In this document: positions 1 to 10,872 of the stretch, piece by piece
Layout: each line of letters opens with the position of its first letter
Position numbering within the stretch: position 1 is the stretch's first letter
Assembly: GCA_900104375.1 (NCBI GenBank)
Contig: LT629302.1
Location: 3,268,480 to 3,332,479, forward strand
DNA length: 64,000 bases
Source of the DNA: Flavobacteriaceae bacterium MAR_2010_188
GTDB lineage: Bacteria; Bacteroidota; Bacteroidia; Flavobacteriales; Flavobacteriaceae
Reading direction: 5' to 3'
Position numbers and translations under genes: made by a program
The notes under the pieces: model-generated
The model's database searches: none
What the model was told of the DNA's origin: nothing
What the model saw: only the letters and a program-made list of their open reading frames with translations

Positions 1-77
1 AAGACTCCAGGTACAGCAACGCTATCAACTTCTCCGCTGAACAATGTGGCTTCTGGGGTTACAATTTCTAAGTACAT
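1..77 (-). CDS. atpC: F1 ATP synthase epsilon subunit, N-terminal fragment
   Basis: Only the first 25 codons lie in the window; the gene runs off the left edge. The translation begins MYLEIVTPEATLFSGEVDSV, the usual start of the Bacteroidota epsilon subunit, which caps the central stalk of F1 and couples rotation to catalysis. It follows atpD on the same strand, the normal order, but with a 109-base gap filled by AT-rich short repeats. The ATG at 75-77 is the only plausible start. Function is secure from the N-terminus and the context. Confidence 0.88.
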   Translation of the reverse strand, partial: MYLEIVTPEATLFSGEVDSVAVPGV

Positions 78-81
78 TTTT

Positions 82-186
82 ATAGATATTAGATTTGAGA
101 TACTAGATTTTAGATTAAAAAACTCTTATAAACAATTTTAAATTGAATCTAAGAAGATTTCTGATGTCTAACTTCTAATGTCTATT
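82..186. repeat. AT-rich short-word repeats between atpD and atpC
   Basis: The spacer is built from variants of TAGATATTAGAT, GATACTAGATTTTAGATT and TCTAACTTCTAATGTCTA. The same word family returns at 30018-30056. I see no hairpin terminator here, so atpC is probably co-transcribed with atpD. Confidence 0.45.
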
Positions 187-1713
<1,527 letters not shown>

Positions 1714-1755
1714 TTATCTGTATTTAATATGAAAAACGAGCTGTTTTTCGCGCTG

Positions 1756-1763
1756 CAAAGATA
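1756..1763 (-). promoter_or_regulatory. putative -7 box of the atpD promoter
   Basis: Read on the minus strand this is TATCTTTG, a full match to the Bacteroidota -7 consensus TAnnTTTG, about 60 bases before the atpD start. The -33 element is not clear in the AT-rich sequence above it. Confidence 0.5.
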
Positions 1764-1811
1764 TATTTTTTTAATTAAAAAGTTTGAAGGATTTTATCGC
1801 TTTTTTTGAAT

Positions 1812-1842
1812 AAAAAAAACGCTCCAGTTTAAGGAGCGTTTT
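1812..1842 (-). terminator. Rho-independent terminator after the SGNH lipoprotein gene
   Basis: A perfect 10-base-pair stem (AAAACGCTCC at 1816-1825 with GGAGCGTTTT at 1833-1842) encloses a 7-base loop. On the minus strand it is followed by a run of Us, so it ends the transcript arriving from 3464. Confidence 0.85.
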
Positions 1843-1859
1843 ATATATCATTTTAATTC

Positions 1860-3464
1860 TTATTGAAGTTGGGGAGAATAATTTGTTGGATAGTCCCCGA
1901 TGTCTAAAAGATTGCCAGAAGCTTCAAAATTAGAACCGTAAGTTGCATCAATTGCTTTTAAAAATTGATTTGCAATTAGGGCATAGCCTCTCGCTGTAGG
2001 GTGAACACCATCTAAAGAAAAAGTTCCTCCTGTTACTAGGCTAGAGGTAAGGTTAAATCCGTTAGAACTTAAACCTCCTGACTTAATCTGTGACAGTATC
2101 GCGTTAGCATCTACGAATGCCAATCCTGCCTGACTTGCAACCGAAGCAATGATAGAATTAAAAGTATTGGTTGCTTCAGCGATTTCCATTTGTTCGCTTG
2201 GTATTAAGACCCATTTATCCGAAAGTGGATAGGTAATGCCTTCAATTGCGAACTGACCGGCTAAACCTTCAGGTAAACCTTGGGACATTAAAAATGCAAA
2301 CGCATCTGCGTTTACCGTACCTATAACCGAGCTTACTGGAAGCACTAATAAATCATCAGCGGTGGCCTGTCTTGTCTGGCCATATGTCATTCCTAACAAA
2401 TTAGCGACTAAAGGCGCAGCTTCTGCTGGTAATCCAAATTGCTGAACAAAAGCTGGAAATGTTGGACTTTGTGATAGAACTCCAGCGATTTGTGCTGAAA
2501 GGTCGGTAAGGGTTTCATCTTTAATAACTACTGCAGATGCAGCAGTTTCTGAAAATGTGATATTTCTTCCTTCAACTCCTAAAAAAGCATAAACCTGATT
2601 TATAGCTCCAAAAATAGAATTCAATTGTGGTATTTGCGGACCGAAAGCTGGGTTAGCAGGGCTTAAAGGCTTAAAAGGTACGGTCGTAAAATGTGGTATC
2701 GTTGTAATATCAGGAATATTGGCCACAACACCTTTAGCGCCATTAGATGTTAAAAGGGTTACTACCGTAGTATAAGCAAATTGAAATGTCCCTGCGTCGG
2801 TAATTGGATCTGTACCATCTCCTCCTGTTGTTGCATAACCTAATATATCTTGATTACCAATCCATAAAGAAAAGAAAGTAGGATTTTGAGCAATGGCGTC
2901 ACCGATAATGGTTCCGTCGGGTGCTGAAGCAAATCTTACAAAATAAGGATTTGCCAGGCCTAGAGCGAGATTCTGTGGATTGCCATATTTGTCATATAAT
3001 AAATGAAAACTCTTGGCACCAGGAACTCCCATATTATTAAATGGTCCAGATAATATATTAAATGTTTCTGTGGTTGGGGTCGCATCTAATCTTACCGGAC
3101 CTGTACCGTTAAAGTATAATCTAGGGGAAAAACGGGGATTGGGCTGTCCACCGAACAAAAGCCCTCCAATATTATTATCAGTTAATGGTTGGGTAAATTC
3201 TCCACCTCCTACTAGAGAAAATTTCTGAGCTAAAAGATTAGGAAATGAATTTATCTGTCCTGCTTGAAACAACGCGCCATCTGTGAACCCCGAGGTGAGC
3301 GAATTACCAACCGAAACATAGGTCGAAAAATCTGCTGATCCAGAAGTAAGTTCTGGCAACTGCTCTTCTTGCATGCTAGAATCATCGTCATTGCTACAGG
3401 AAACGACCATGAACATTGCTGCTACTAGCCAAATCGATTTTAAAATTATAGAATACTTTTTCAT
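1860..3464 (-). CDS. SGNH/GDSL-hydrolase-like lipoprotein
   Basis: A 534-residue secreted lipoprotein. A signal peptide ends in VVSC, and the lipid cysteine is followed by SNDDDSS, an acidic stretch like the surface-export signal known for flavobacterial lipoproteins. SGNH esterase blocks can be seen: SVGNSLTSG near residue 52 (block I, GNSL replacing GDSL), WIGNQD near 200 (block III) and DGVHPTARG near 485 (block V with Asp and His). Family knowledge suggests an esterase or acyl hydrolase on the cell surface; the substrate is unknown. It lies 70 bases downstream of a TonB-dependent receptor on the same strand, so the two may work together in uptake of an ester-containing substrate. Confidence 0.8.
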   Translation of the reverse strand: MKKYSIILKSIWLVAAMFMVVSCSNDDDSSMQEEQLPELTSGSADFSTYVSVGNSLTSGFTDGALFQAGQINSFPNLLAQKFSLVGGGEFTQPLTDNNIGGLLFGGQPNPRFSPRLYFNGTGPVRLDATPTTETFNILSGPFNNMGVPGAKSFHLLYDKYGNPQNLALGLANPYFVRFASAPDGTIIGDAIAQNPTFFSLWIGNQDILGYATTGGDGTDPITDAGTFQFAYTTVVTLLTSNGAKGVVANIPDITTIPHFTTVPFKPLSPANPAFGPQIPQLNSIFGAINQVYAFLGVEGRNITFSETAASAVVIKDETLTDLSAQIAGVLSQSPTFPAFVQQFGLPAEAAPLVANLLGMTYGQTRQATADDLLVLPVSSVIGTVNADAFAFLMSQGLPEGLAGQFAIEGITYPLSDKWVLIPSEQMEIAEATNTFNSIIASVASQAGLAFVDANAILSQIKSGGLSSNGFNLTSSLVTGGTFSLDGVHPTARGYALIANQFLKAIDATYGSNFEASGNLLDIGDYPTNYSPQLQ

Positions 3465-3534
3465 GTTATTTTATTTATCAGAGGAATGTTTCTCCTTAAG
3501 ACCTTTTCAGGTAATTCAGGAGAACATTGTTTTA

Positions 3535-6282
3535 TTAAAGATTATTTATAGTAAGACCTACATAATACATGGACCCGATAAATCCTGTACCAAACGCTGT
3601 GTAATAATCGTCACCCAATAAATTGGTTGCGCCAACTTTGATGACTGATTTTAACTTAGGAAAGGTATAGTTAACTTGAGCATCTACTACGTTATAAGAA
3701 GGAATTTGACCATTTCCGAAAGTTGCCTGCCAGAAATAAGTATCACTCCATCTCCAAGATACTAAGAACCCAAAATTTGTAAATAGTTCTGTATTACCAA
3801 AACTTGCCTTTACTTTGTGCTCTGGCGTATTGAAACTAGTGATAAAGTCAGGAAAACTATCCTGGTCAAAATCTTGTTTGGTATAGGTGTAATTTCCGCT
3901 TAAATCGTAGTTAGCAAAAACCTTAGTTGAAATCTCTATCGATCCACCGTAAGAGTTTACATCTGCCACTGAGTTAGTGTAAGTCTGGTAAGTTTTAAAG
4001 TCGCCATTTGCAATAGCAGCGACCGATTGAGATCCGTCACCAGCAGTGCCATAAAACGGCGCAATAACAGCTTCTCCAGAAATAAAGTCTTGATATTTGT
4101 TATAGTAAACACTCATGTCTAAGGTAGTTCTATAATATTTGCCTCGATAACCAATTTCGTAAGAACTAACTTGTTCTGGCTTTACTAGGTCAGAATTTGC
4201 TATTTCTAGAACTCCTGGGTTACCCGTTGCTGCAAAATTACGTACCGAAGTTGCGGAATAAGAATTCTCATAGGCAGCCCTACCAGTTTGTGTTACCGTA
4301 GAAGGTTGTCCCATTTGTTGACCCGAAGCACTAACCGGGTAATCTCGAGAGTAACGATCTAAGTTTTCAGGTGAAGACCCAACCAAAATAGCTCTACCGG
4401 CATCAAGACCTATGTATAAATCTTGTGTCGTTGGGTTTCTAAAACCTGTCTGGTAAGACGCTCGGATATTGTGATTATCATTGACTGTGAAACCGGCAGA
4501 AATTCTAGGCGAAAAGAACCCATCAAATAATTCAGATTTATCATATCTAAGAGAGCCTGTCAATTTTAAATCTACCATATCCGATAACTCCATTTCTTTT
4601 TGGATTTGGGTGTAGACACCAACTTCAGAATAGAAAATCGGCCCATCGACATCTGTATAAATAGTTCCAGATGAATTAAGTTCATATTCCCTATAAGAAC
4701 CACCAACTTGTATATCTGCAAAATCCACCAGGTGGCTAAAATTATAATTGGCATCTGTATGCCTCACCTTAGAATTATCTTGAAACTTTGATCCGGTAGC
4801 AAAGTTAGGGTCCTTGGTTACCTGGTCAAATGCCGCCTTAAATTCCGGTGAACCTGGCTCGTATCTACCAGTTTCAGCTTGCGCCCTAGCAGCAGCATGA
4901 GCTTGGTCATCATTTGCACCGCCCAAAGTTGCTCCAACATAAGTTTGAATATATTCTTGGAACCACTGTTGATCTGATTTCCAAAGTCTGTTGATGTTGA
5001 TTCCCGTAAAAACCATATCGTAAGAATCACCAGCATTATCTTCAGTGATATACCCGCGGACAAAGAAATTATCATTTTTCAACTCAATCTTATGTTGATT
5101 TTGGGTGAAATTATTGATGTAATATCTATTAGTTCCTTGATAGATCGTATTTCCGGTACCATATTTACCTACGTACGAAACTTCAAAATCATCTTCCCAA
5201 GGTCTAAAGTAAATACCCCAATCTGCCTTAATGCTTCTCGCATTATAATCGGTAAGATTTTCTTCGGCATAACCGGTTCTACTTACAACTACATTTGGCA
5301 CAACTCCAAGCCCACCTGAAGCGGCTCTAATATTTGTAGAAACCTCATCACCATATACGTTAATTCCATCGTAATCTAAGTTGTCTCTAGTAAGTCCACG
5401 ATTTAGCTTATCAGCTCTATTATCTGCAACCCAGTCGGTACCTTTTAAATAGCCAAAATTAACTTTTGCCGCAAATTTATTAGAAAATTTATGAGCAATA
5501 CGTAGTCCTAAATCGCTGTAATGATTTGTTCCACCAGCGTCTTGTGAAGTAACACCTTGCTTAATATAACCACTTATACCAGGATAATCGAAAGGATTTT
5601 TACTTTGCATAAATAAGATTCCGTTGAAAGCATTCGCGCCATACAGTGCAGATGCGGCGCCAGGCAATAATTCAACACTAAGGATATCAGTCTCGGTCAT
5701 ACCAAGAAGGTTTCCTAATGGAAAGTTTAAGGCAGGAGCGGCGTTATCCATTCCATCTACCAGCTGCATAAAACGAGTATTTGCAAAGGTTGCGAATCCC
5801 CTAGTGTTAATGGCCTTGAATGTTAAGCTATTTGTATTTATGTCGACTCCTTTTAGGTTTTCTAAACCATCGTAAAACTCAGCCGAAGCTGTATTTCTTA
5901 TTTCCTTTAATCCAAATCTTTCAACCGTAACGGGTGATTCGAATATACGTTCTGGAGTACGAGAGGCAGAAATTACTACCTCATCCAATTCGGTGCCTTC
6001 CACCAAAGAAAAATCCATTACCAGATTAGAAGATGTAATTTCCTTGGTTACGGATTCAAATCCAATGCTGCTTACTTGAAGAGAGAAAGGAGGATTTTGA
6101 TTTGTAGTTATGGAATAATTTCCGTCGTAATCGGAAATGGCGCCAGTTGTAGTTCCAACAACAATTACGTTAGCGCCCGGGAGTGGGAGCCCTTTGTCAT
6201 CTGTAACTTTACCAGTAACTGTAGTTTGAGCAAAAGTGAATGCACAAGATAGCAGCAACACAAATTTTAGAGCTGTATTCAT
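3535..6282 (-). CDS. TonB-dependent receptor with carboxypeptidase-like N-domain
   Basis: A 915-residue outer-membrane transporter. The signal peptide ends in TFAQ. A CarboxypepD_reg-like domain follows (GKVTDDKGLPLPGANVIVVG, about residues 24-105), then a plug domain (ISASRTPERIFESPVTVERF to about 240) and a long beta-barrel ending in VGLTINNL. It imports a substrate too large for porins using TonB-ExbBD energy; the ligand cannot be told from sequence. There is no SusD-like partner. The neighbour is an SGNH lipoprotein on the same strand, which suggests a two-gene uptake locus. The 5' region has only weak promoter matches. Confidence 0.92.
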   Translation of the reverse strand: MNTALKFVLLLSCAFTFAQTTVTGKVTDDKGLPLPGANVIVVGTTTGAISDYDGNYSITTNQNPPFSLQVSSIGFESVTKEITSSNLVMDFSLVEGTELDEVVISASRTPERIFESPVTVERFGLKEIRNTASAEFYDGLENLKGVDINTNSLTFKAINTRGFATFANTRFMQLVDGMDNAAPALNFPLGNLLGMTETDILSVELLPGAASALYGANAFNGILFMQSKNPFDYPGISGYIKQGVTSQDAGGTNHYSDLGLRIAHKFSNKFAAKVNFGYLKGTDWVADNRADKLNRGLTRDNLDYDGINVYGDEVSTNIRAASGGLGVVPNVVVSRTGYAEENLTDYNARSIKADWGIYFRPWEDDFEVSYVGKYGTGNTIYQGTNRYYINNFTQNQHKIELKNDNFFVRGYITEDNAGDSYDMVFTGININRLWKSDQQWFQEYIQTYVGATLGGANDDQAHAAARAQAETGRYEPGSPEFKAAFDQVTKDPNFATGSKFQDNSKVRHTDANYNFSHLVDFADIQVGGSYREYELNSSGTIYTDVDGPIFYSEVGVYTQIQKEMELSDMVDLKLTGSLRYDKSELFDGFFSPRISAGFTVNDNHNIRASYQTGFRNPTTQDLYIGLDAGRAILVGSSPENLDRYSRDYPVSASGQQMGQPSTVTQTGRAAYENSYSATSVRNFAATGNPGVLEIANSDLVKPEQVSSYEIGYRGKYYRTTLDMSVYYNKYQDFISGEAVIAPFYGTAGDGSQSVAAIANGDFKTYQTYTNSVADVNSYGGSIEISTKVFANYDLSGNYTYTKQDFDQDSFPDFITSFNTPEHKVKASFGNTELFTNFGFLVSWRWSDTYFWQATFGNGQIPSYNVVDAQVNYTFPKLKSVIKVGATNLLGDDYYTAFGTGFIGSMYYVGLTINNL

Positions 6283-6465
6283 TTCGAGGAATTAGTTTTT
6301 TAATTGTGGACCAATATATATAATAATTATGATTTTTGTATGCGTGCATAATAAAAATAATCACAATTATTGAAGAAATATTGTTATATCCTCAAAATAA
6401 ATCGCCTTAAATGATGATCTCTAAAATTAGAAGTGGAAATTTAAAGAATTAATAATGTGGTAAAT

Positions 6466-8313
6466 CTACTCTACGGTTACCGATTTAGCAAGATTACGAG
6501 GTTGATCAACGTTCTTGCCGAGCATAACTGCGATATGATAAGATAGCAGCTGCAACGGAATTGTTGTGAGTAAAGGTGCTAGAGATTCTAAGGTTTCCGG
6601 AATTTCTATAACGTGATCTGCAAGTTCTTTAACGCTTACATCACCTTTAGAAACAATACCGATAATCTTACCTTTTCTAGATTTAATCTCCTGTATATTA
6701 CTTACAATCTTGTCGTAATGTCCTTTTTTGGTCGCGATTACAACGATTGGCATATTTTCGTCTATCAAGGCAATTGGGCCATGTTTCATTTCTGCGGCAG
6801 GATAGCCTTCAGCATGAATATAGCTTATCTCTTTAAGCTTAAGAGCCCCTTCCAAGGCAACCGGGAAATTGAATCCACGGCCTAGATAAAGGAAGTTTGA
6901 AGAATTCATATAGGTTCTTGCAATAGTTTGAATATGTTCATCTGCCTCTAAAGCCAATTTTACTTTGTCTGGAATTAATTCTAATTCTTGAAGATGATAA
7001 TAGTAATCGGAATTAGAAATAGTTCCTCTTTTCTTAGCAAGTTTTAGAGCTATTAGGCTTAATACCGTGATTTGCGTAGTAAAGGCTTTTGTTGAAGCGA
7101 CCCCTATTTCTGGACCAGCATGAGTATAAGCACCGGCATGGGTTTCTCTTGCGATAGAAGAACCAACCACATTACATACTCCAAACACAAACGCGCCTTT
7201 AGATTTTGCAAGTTTAATCGCTGCAAGTGTATCGGCGGTTTCCCCTGACTGCGAGATGGCTATAACAACGTCATTTTCATATATAACCGGATTTCTGTAT
7301 CTAAATTCTGAGGCATATTCTACCTCTACCGGTATACGTGCTAGGTCTTCAAATATATATTCGGCCACAAGACCAGCATGCCATGACGTACCACAAGCAA
7401 CAATAAGTATTCTGTTAGCGTTCAGGAATTTTTCAAAATTATCTTCTACACCAGACATGCGGATTACACCTTCCTTAGCTAAAAGGCGTCCTCTGTAAGT
7501 ATCCTTTATTGCATTAGGCTGCTCGTAAATCTCCTTCAACATAAAGTGAGGATAACCGCCTTTCTCTATTTGCTCAAGATTTAATTTAAGCTGTTGTATG
7601 TATGGGTCGACCATAGTGTCGTCCTTAATTTTTCTAATCTTAATTTCTTTACCTCTTCGGATAATCGCCATTTCTTCATCTTCCAAGTAAATTGCAGAAT
7701 TTGTGTATTCTAAGAAAGGAGATGCATCACTGGCAATAAAGAATTCGTCATCTCCCAGACCAATCGCCAAAGGACTTCCCAATTTGGCAACGACTATTTC
7801 ATTTGGTTTATTTTTATCGAATACAGCAATAGCGTATGCGCCAACAACTTGATTTAAAGCAATTTGTACGGCCTTACCAAGTTTAATATCTTCGTTCTTT
7901 TTAACGTCTTCAATAAGGTTTATTAATACCTCGGTGTCGGTGTCCGATTTAAAGGTATAGCCCCTTTTTATCAGCTCTTTTTTAAGAGAATCGTAATTTT
8001 CAATAATTCCGTTGTGGATGATTACTAAATCACCAGAATTAGAGTAATGTGGATGTGAGTTAACGTCGTTAGGAACTCCGTGCGTAGCCCATCTTGTATG
8101 GCCAATGCCAACGGTACCGTCTAATGAAATTTCGGACTCGGCTTTAGCTTCTAGATCAGCAACCTTTCCTTTGGTCTTGCAAAGCTTAAGATTATCGCCA
8201 TCATAAAGCGCAATACCTGCACTGTCATAACCACGATACTCAAGCCTTTTAAGGCCCTTCATCAGAATCGGATAAGCGTCTCTATTGCCTATATAACCTA
8301 CAATTCCACACAT
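6466..8313 (-). CDS. glmS: glutamine-fructose-6-phosphate aminotransferase (isomerizing)
   Basis: Makes glucosamine-6-phosphate from fructose-6-phosphate and glutamine, the first step to UDP-GlcNAc for peptidoglycan and LPS. The protein has 615 residues, full length. The N-terminal glutaminase begins MCGIVGYIGN with the nucleophile Cys after Met removal, and GHTRWATHG is seen near residue 72. Two SIS sugar-isomerase domains follow (VACGTSWHAG and AISQSGETADT; LGRGFNFPVALEGALKLKE), and the C-terminus KSVTVE is typical. It starts only 3 bases after the DUF4270 gene, so translation is probably coupled. No glmS ribozyme is expected or seen. Confidence 0.97.
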   Translation of the reverse strand: MCGIVGYIGNRDAYPILMKGLKRLEYRGYDSAGIALYDGDNLKLCKTKGKVADLEAKAESEISLDGTVGIGHTRWATHGVPNDVNSHPHYSNSGDLVIIHNGIIENYDSLKKELIKRGYTFKSDTDTEVLINLIEDVKKNEDIKLGKAVQIALNQVVGAYAIAVFDKNKPNEIVVAKLGSPLAIGLGDDEFFIASDASPFLEYTNSAIYLEDEEMAIIRRGKEIKIRKIKDDTMVDPYIQQLKLNLEQIEKGGYPHFMLKEIYEQPNAIKDTYRGRLLAKEGVIRMSGVEDNFEKFLNANRILIVACGTSWHAGLVAEYIFEDLARIPVEVEYASEFRYRNPVIYENDVVIAISQSGETADTLAAIKLAKSKGAFVFGVCNVVGSSIARETHAGAYTHAGPEIGVASTKAFTTQITVLSLIALKLAKKRGTISNSDYYYHLQELELIPDKVKLALEADEHIQTIARTYMNSSNFLYLGRGFNFPVALEGALKLKEISYIHAEGYPAAEMKHGPIALIDENMPIVVIATKKGHYDKIVSNIQEIKSRKGKIIGIVSKGDVSVKELADHVIEIPETLESLAPLLTTIPLQLLSYHIAVMLGKNVDQPRNLAKSVTVE

Positions 8314-8316
8314 ATT

Positions 8317-9939
8317 TTAATTATTTAAATCTGGTTCCGTATAGTAAATTTCTAATCGCACCCTTTTAGATTCTTCTGAACCTGGAACATTACTACCATA
8401 AAGTACGGTACTTCTTGGTGAAATGATTGAACTAACAGGAACTCTTTGAGAATTGTCTTCACTTAGTACATCAAACTGCCCCGATGCCTCTAGGTTAACA
8501 TTACCCGAAATTGATAGACCAAGTTTTACATTGGTAGAATCTTTTATCAAAATATTGTTGATGTGATCGGTAATCCTGATTTTATATTTTATGCCCTTAC
8601 CATCTTCAGCATCACCCACTCTTTGTAGTCGGCCCAAATGATATGATTTAGAAAGGTATGGGAAAGCGGTATTAGTAGGGTCAAAACCATTTTCATAATC
8701 CACTAAGTGAATATTATTATTCATATCATATAGATAAATCCTTTCTGGCTCATTACCATCAACGGCATCTTGATTAACATAGAAAACAAGATTTGCTTCG
8801 TTAACCAGGCGTTTAGACTTTAGGAATTTTCCATTCTCATCGGTGAAAACGAAATCATTCTTGAAGTCTTCAAAAGCGTTAACAGCATCGTTATCTGCGT
8901 CAATATCCGTTCCGTTGAATAGCTCTACCACACTCGTAGTGCCTTGTAAGCCTTTTAGGTATAGACGGGAATCACCATTTACAGAATCAGATTCTGGTAA
9001 GGTGAAATCCAAGGGCGAAATAAGATTAACCCTGTTACCTCCAAAAGAAAATGAAAAAGTAGACTGTACGGGGTCTTCTGTTGCAACAGAAGCATCTCGA
9101 GTGTAAAACAAGGTAATCGTTGCGTTGGTCGAAGCTATATTTAAAAGAGATAAATTCCCTTTGCCGTCAATTGCTTCAGCTTTAAAATAGATTCCTCTAA
9201 AATAATCTGAAAAATTATTACCGTTGCTTAACTCAGTAGAACCTTCCTTTTCAATTATCTTATTGATCCAATACTCAGGATCTAATTTTACTCTTAAACC
9301 CGGTGTATATCTAGTAACAACATCAACGGCATCCTTTAATAGCACTTGCTCAGCACTAGGAACAAAAGAATCGATACGAGAGATAACTGGACCTTCTAAC
9401 AAGGATTGTGGTATAGTGGTAGATCCATTTGAACCATTAGAGTAATATTTTTGTGGCTGATTAATATTCTCGCCGGTTGGATCAAAATTCCTTAAAAAAT
9501 ATTTGTTCTCAAAAAGTGTGATGTTTATCGGGTCAGAACCAAAAACTGAATCTAGTTTATAAGTAGTAGTTTGATCAACAACCTCTTTGACTTTTGAAAA
9601 ATAAGGAATAGTCAAAATAACTGAATCTAAAACAGTATTCTCACCAAAATTCGGATTGTAAGACGATGGTACAACCTGAGTTACAATACTTGCTGTAGTG
9701 GTACCATAGATTTTATCATTAAAGACCCCAAGTAAGTTTGTTGGCAAGCCGTCAGTTTGCACTGGCGCCAAGACTGTGTTATAGGTCAGAACTTCGTATT
9801 TTTCGTTTCCTTGATTAAATTGGGAACCATTTTCATCTATAATATCAGAGTCGATTGTTGTAAAATCCTCATCGCATGAAATGAAACATGTGATCAATAG
9901 TGCGATTATTGATGCGTTTCTTAAGGCAGTTAATTTCAT
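8317..9939 (-). CDS. DUF4270 family lipoprotein
   Basis: A 540-residue predicted lipoprotein. The signal peptide ends in CFISC and the lipid Cys is followed by DEDFTTIDSD, a strongly acidic stretch that favours surface exposure. The rest is beta-rich, with motifs such as NTVLAPVQTDGLPTNLLGVF and VILTIPYFSKV that I associate with DUF4270, a Bacteroidota family of unknown function. Its position between a glycogen-synthase-like gene and glmS is conserved in flavobacteria as I know them, so a link to cell-surface sugar metabolism is possible but unproven. It sits 14 bases after the upstream gene, in one operon. Confidence 0.8.
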   Translation of the reverse strand: MKLTALRNASIIALLITCFISCDEDFTTIDSDIIDENGSQFNQGNEKYEVLTYNTVLAPVQTDGLPTNLLGVFNDKIYGTTTASIVTQVVPSSYNPNFGENTVLDSVILTIPYFSKVKEVVDQTTTYKLDSVFGSDPINITLFENKYFLRNFDPTGENINQPQKYYSNGSNGSTTIPQSLLEGPVISRIDSFVPSAEQVLLKDAVDVVTRYTPGLRVKLDPEYWINKIIEKEGSTELSNGNNFSDYFRGIYFKAEAIDGKGNLSLLNIASTNATITLFYTRDASVATEDPVQSTFSFSFGGNRVNLISPLDFTLPESDSVNGDSRLYLKGLQGTTSVVELFNGTDIDADNDAVNAFEDFKNDFVFTDENGKFLKSKRLVNEANLVFYVNQDAVDGNEPERIYLYDMNNNIHLVDYENGFDPTNTAFPYLSKSYHLGRLQRVGDAEDGKGIKYKIRITDHINNILIKDSTNVKLGLSISGNVNLEASGQFDVLSEDNSQRVPVSSIISPRSTVLYGSNVPGSEESKRVRLEIYYTEPDLNN

Positions 9940-9953
9940 TGTTATTTTATCTA

Positions 9954-10763
9954 CTAGTTAAGAACTTTAGTATTGTAGAATTCTGTATATGGATCAGAAA
10001 ATTCTTCTGGGGCATAATATTCTAATACAGGTTTGCCAGAAGCTTCCATGTGCTTGCTAAGTTCTTCTGGAAGGTCTGCAGAGCCTTTTATAAGAGCATC
10101 AGAATTATTTACGGCAATCTTCATAAGATTGATGTAGGTTGGATCTTCTAACTCCTTTATTTGGTCTTCTTCAATATTATCGAACTTAACCTTATTGATC
10201 ATATTCTTATCTAACGAACCTTCAAAGCTTTGATTGTATACCGAAGTAACAATTTTACTTTCGGTAAAAAGAGGTTCGTCTTTGTAATATTGTTTCATAT
10301 ACAAAGGAAGAAGCGAAGCCAACCACCCATTTACGTGAATAATATCAGGAGCCCAGTTCAATTTTTTAACTGTTTCTATAACTCCTTTAGCAAAGAAAAT
10401 TGCTCGCTCGTCATTATCGGAAAACAATTTACCTTCCTCATCGGTCAGGGTTGCTTTTCGTTTAAAGTAATCTTCGTTGTCTATAAAGTAAACTTGGATT
10501 CTTTCTTTAGGAATAGATGCAACCTTTATAATTAAGGGCATATCTAAATCGTTGATTACCAAATTAATCCCAGAAAGTCTAATGACTTCATGCAGTTGGT
10601 GACGGCGCTCGTTAATATTTCCATATCTGGGCATGAAAATCCGTATTTGCCCTCCTTGTTTGTTTACCATCCGTGGAGCCTCAAATGACATTGATGAAAT
10701 TTCTGTCTCCGGTAAATATGGTACAACCTCAGATGACACATACAAAATTCTCTTATCTTTCAT
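9954..10763 (-). CDS. half-length glycogen/starch-synthase-like protein
   Basis: It resembles the N-terminal Rossmann domain of GT5 glycogen synthase: KRILYVSSEVVPYLPETEIS at the start and WAPDIIHVNGWLASLLPLYM near residue 125. It is only 269 residues from ATG 10763 (GlgA has about 480), so the C-terminal ADP-glucose domain is absent, and the KTGGL loop that binds the nucleotide sugar is replaced by PETEIS. I chose ATG 10763 over the in-frame ATG at 10799 because a -7 box at 10801-10808 would start transcription near 10795. Databases usually call it glycogen synthase; classical synthase activity is doubtful. First gene of the glmS operon. Confidence 0.75.
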   Translation of the reverse strand: MKDKRILYVSSEVVPYLPETEISSMSFEAPRMVNKQGGQIRIFMPRYGNINERRHQLHEVIRLSGINLVINDLDMPLIIKVASIPKERIQVYFIDNEDYFKRKATLTDEEGKLFSDNDERAIFFAKGVIETVKKLNWAPDIIHVNGWLASLLPLYMKQYYKDEPLFTESKIVTSVYNQSFEGSLDKNMINKVKFDNIEEDQIKELEDPTYINLMKIAVNNSDALIKGSADLPEELSKHMEASGKPVLEYYAPEEFSDPYTEFYNTKVLN

Positions 10764-10800
10764 AAAATCCCTCGTTTTAAATATTAAAAATAAAAACATG

Positions 10801-10808
10801 CAAAATTA
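10801..10808 (-). promoter_or_regulatory. putative -7 box for the glycogen-synthase-like/DUF4270/glmS operon
   Basis: Minus-strand TAATTTTG matches TAnnTTTG. Transcription would start near 10795, which excludes the upstream ATG at 10799 as a start codon and supports ATG 10763. Confidence 0.5.
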
Positions 10809-10839
10809 CAAAAATTTATGCGAAGTGCTTCTATTGTCT

Positions 10840-10847
10840 TAAGTTTG
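10840..10847 (+). promoter_or_regulatory. putative -7 box of the panC promoter
   Basis: TAAGTTTG matches TAnnTTTG and lies 26 bases before the TTG start of panC. It is back to back with the divergent promoter at 10801-10808. Confidence 0.5.
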
Positions 10848-10872
10848 CAGCCTGTTAATTTTTTGTTATAAC

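Noticed and set aside
8317-9939. glmS ribozyme or riboswitch before glmS
   Set aside because: glmS begins three bases after the upstream gene, leaving no room for a leader structure.
10764-10799. Upstream ATG start for the glycogen-synthase-like gene
   Set aside because: The extra 12 residues (MFLFLIFKTRDF) are not family-like, and the -7 box at 10801-10808 would start the mRNA downstream of that ATG.
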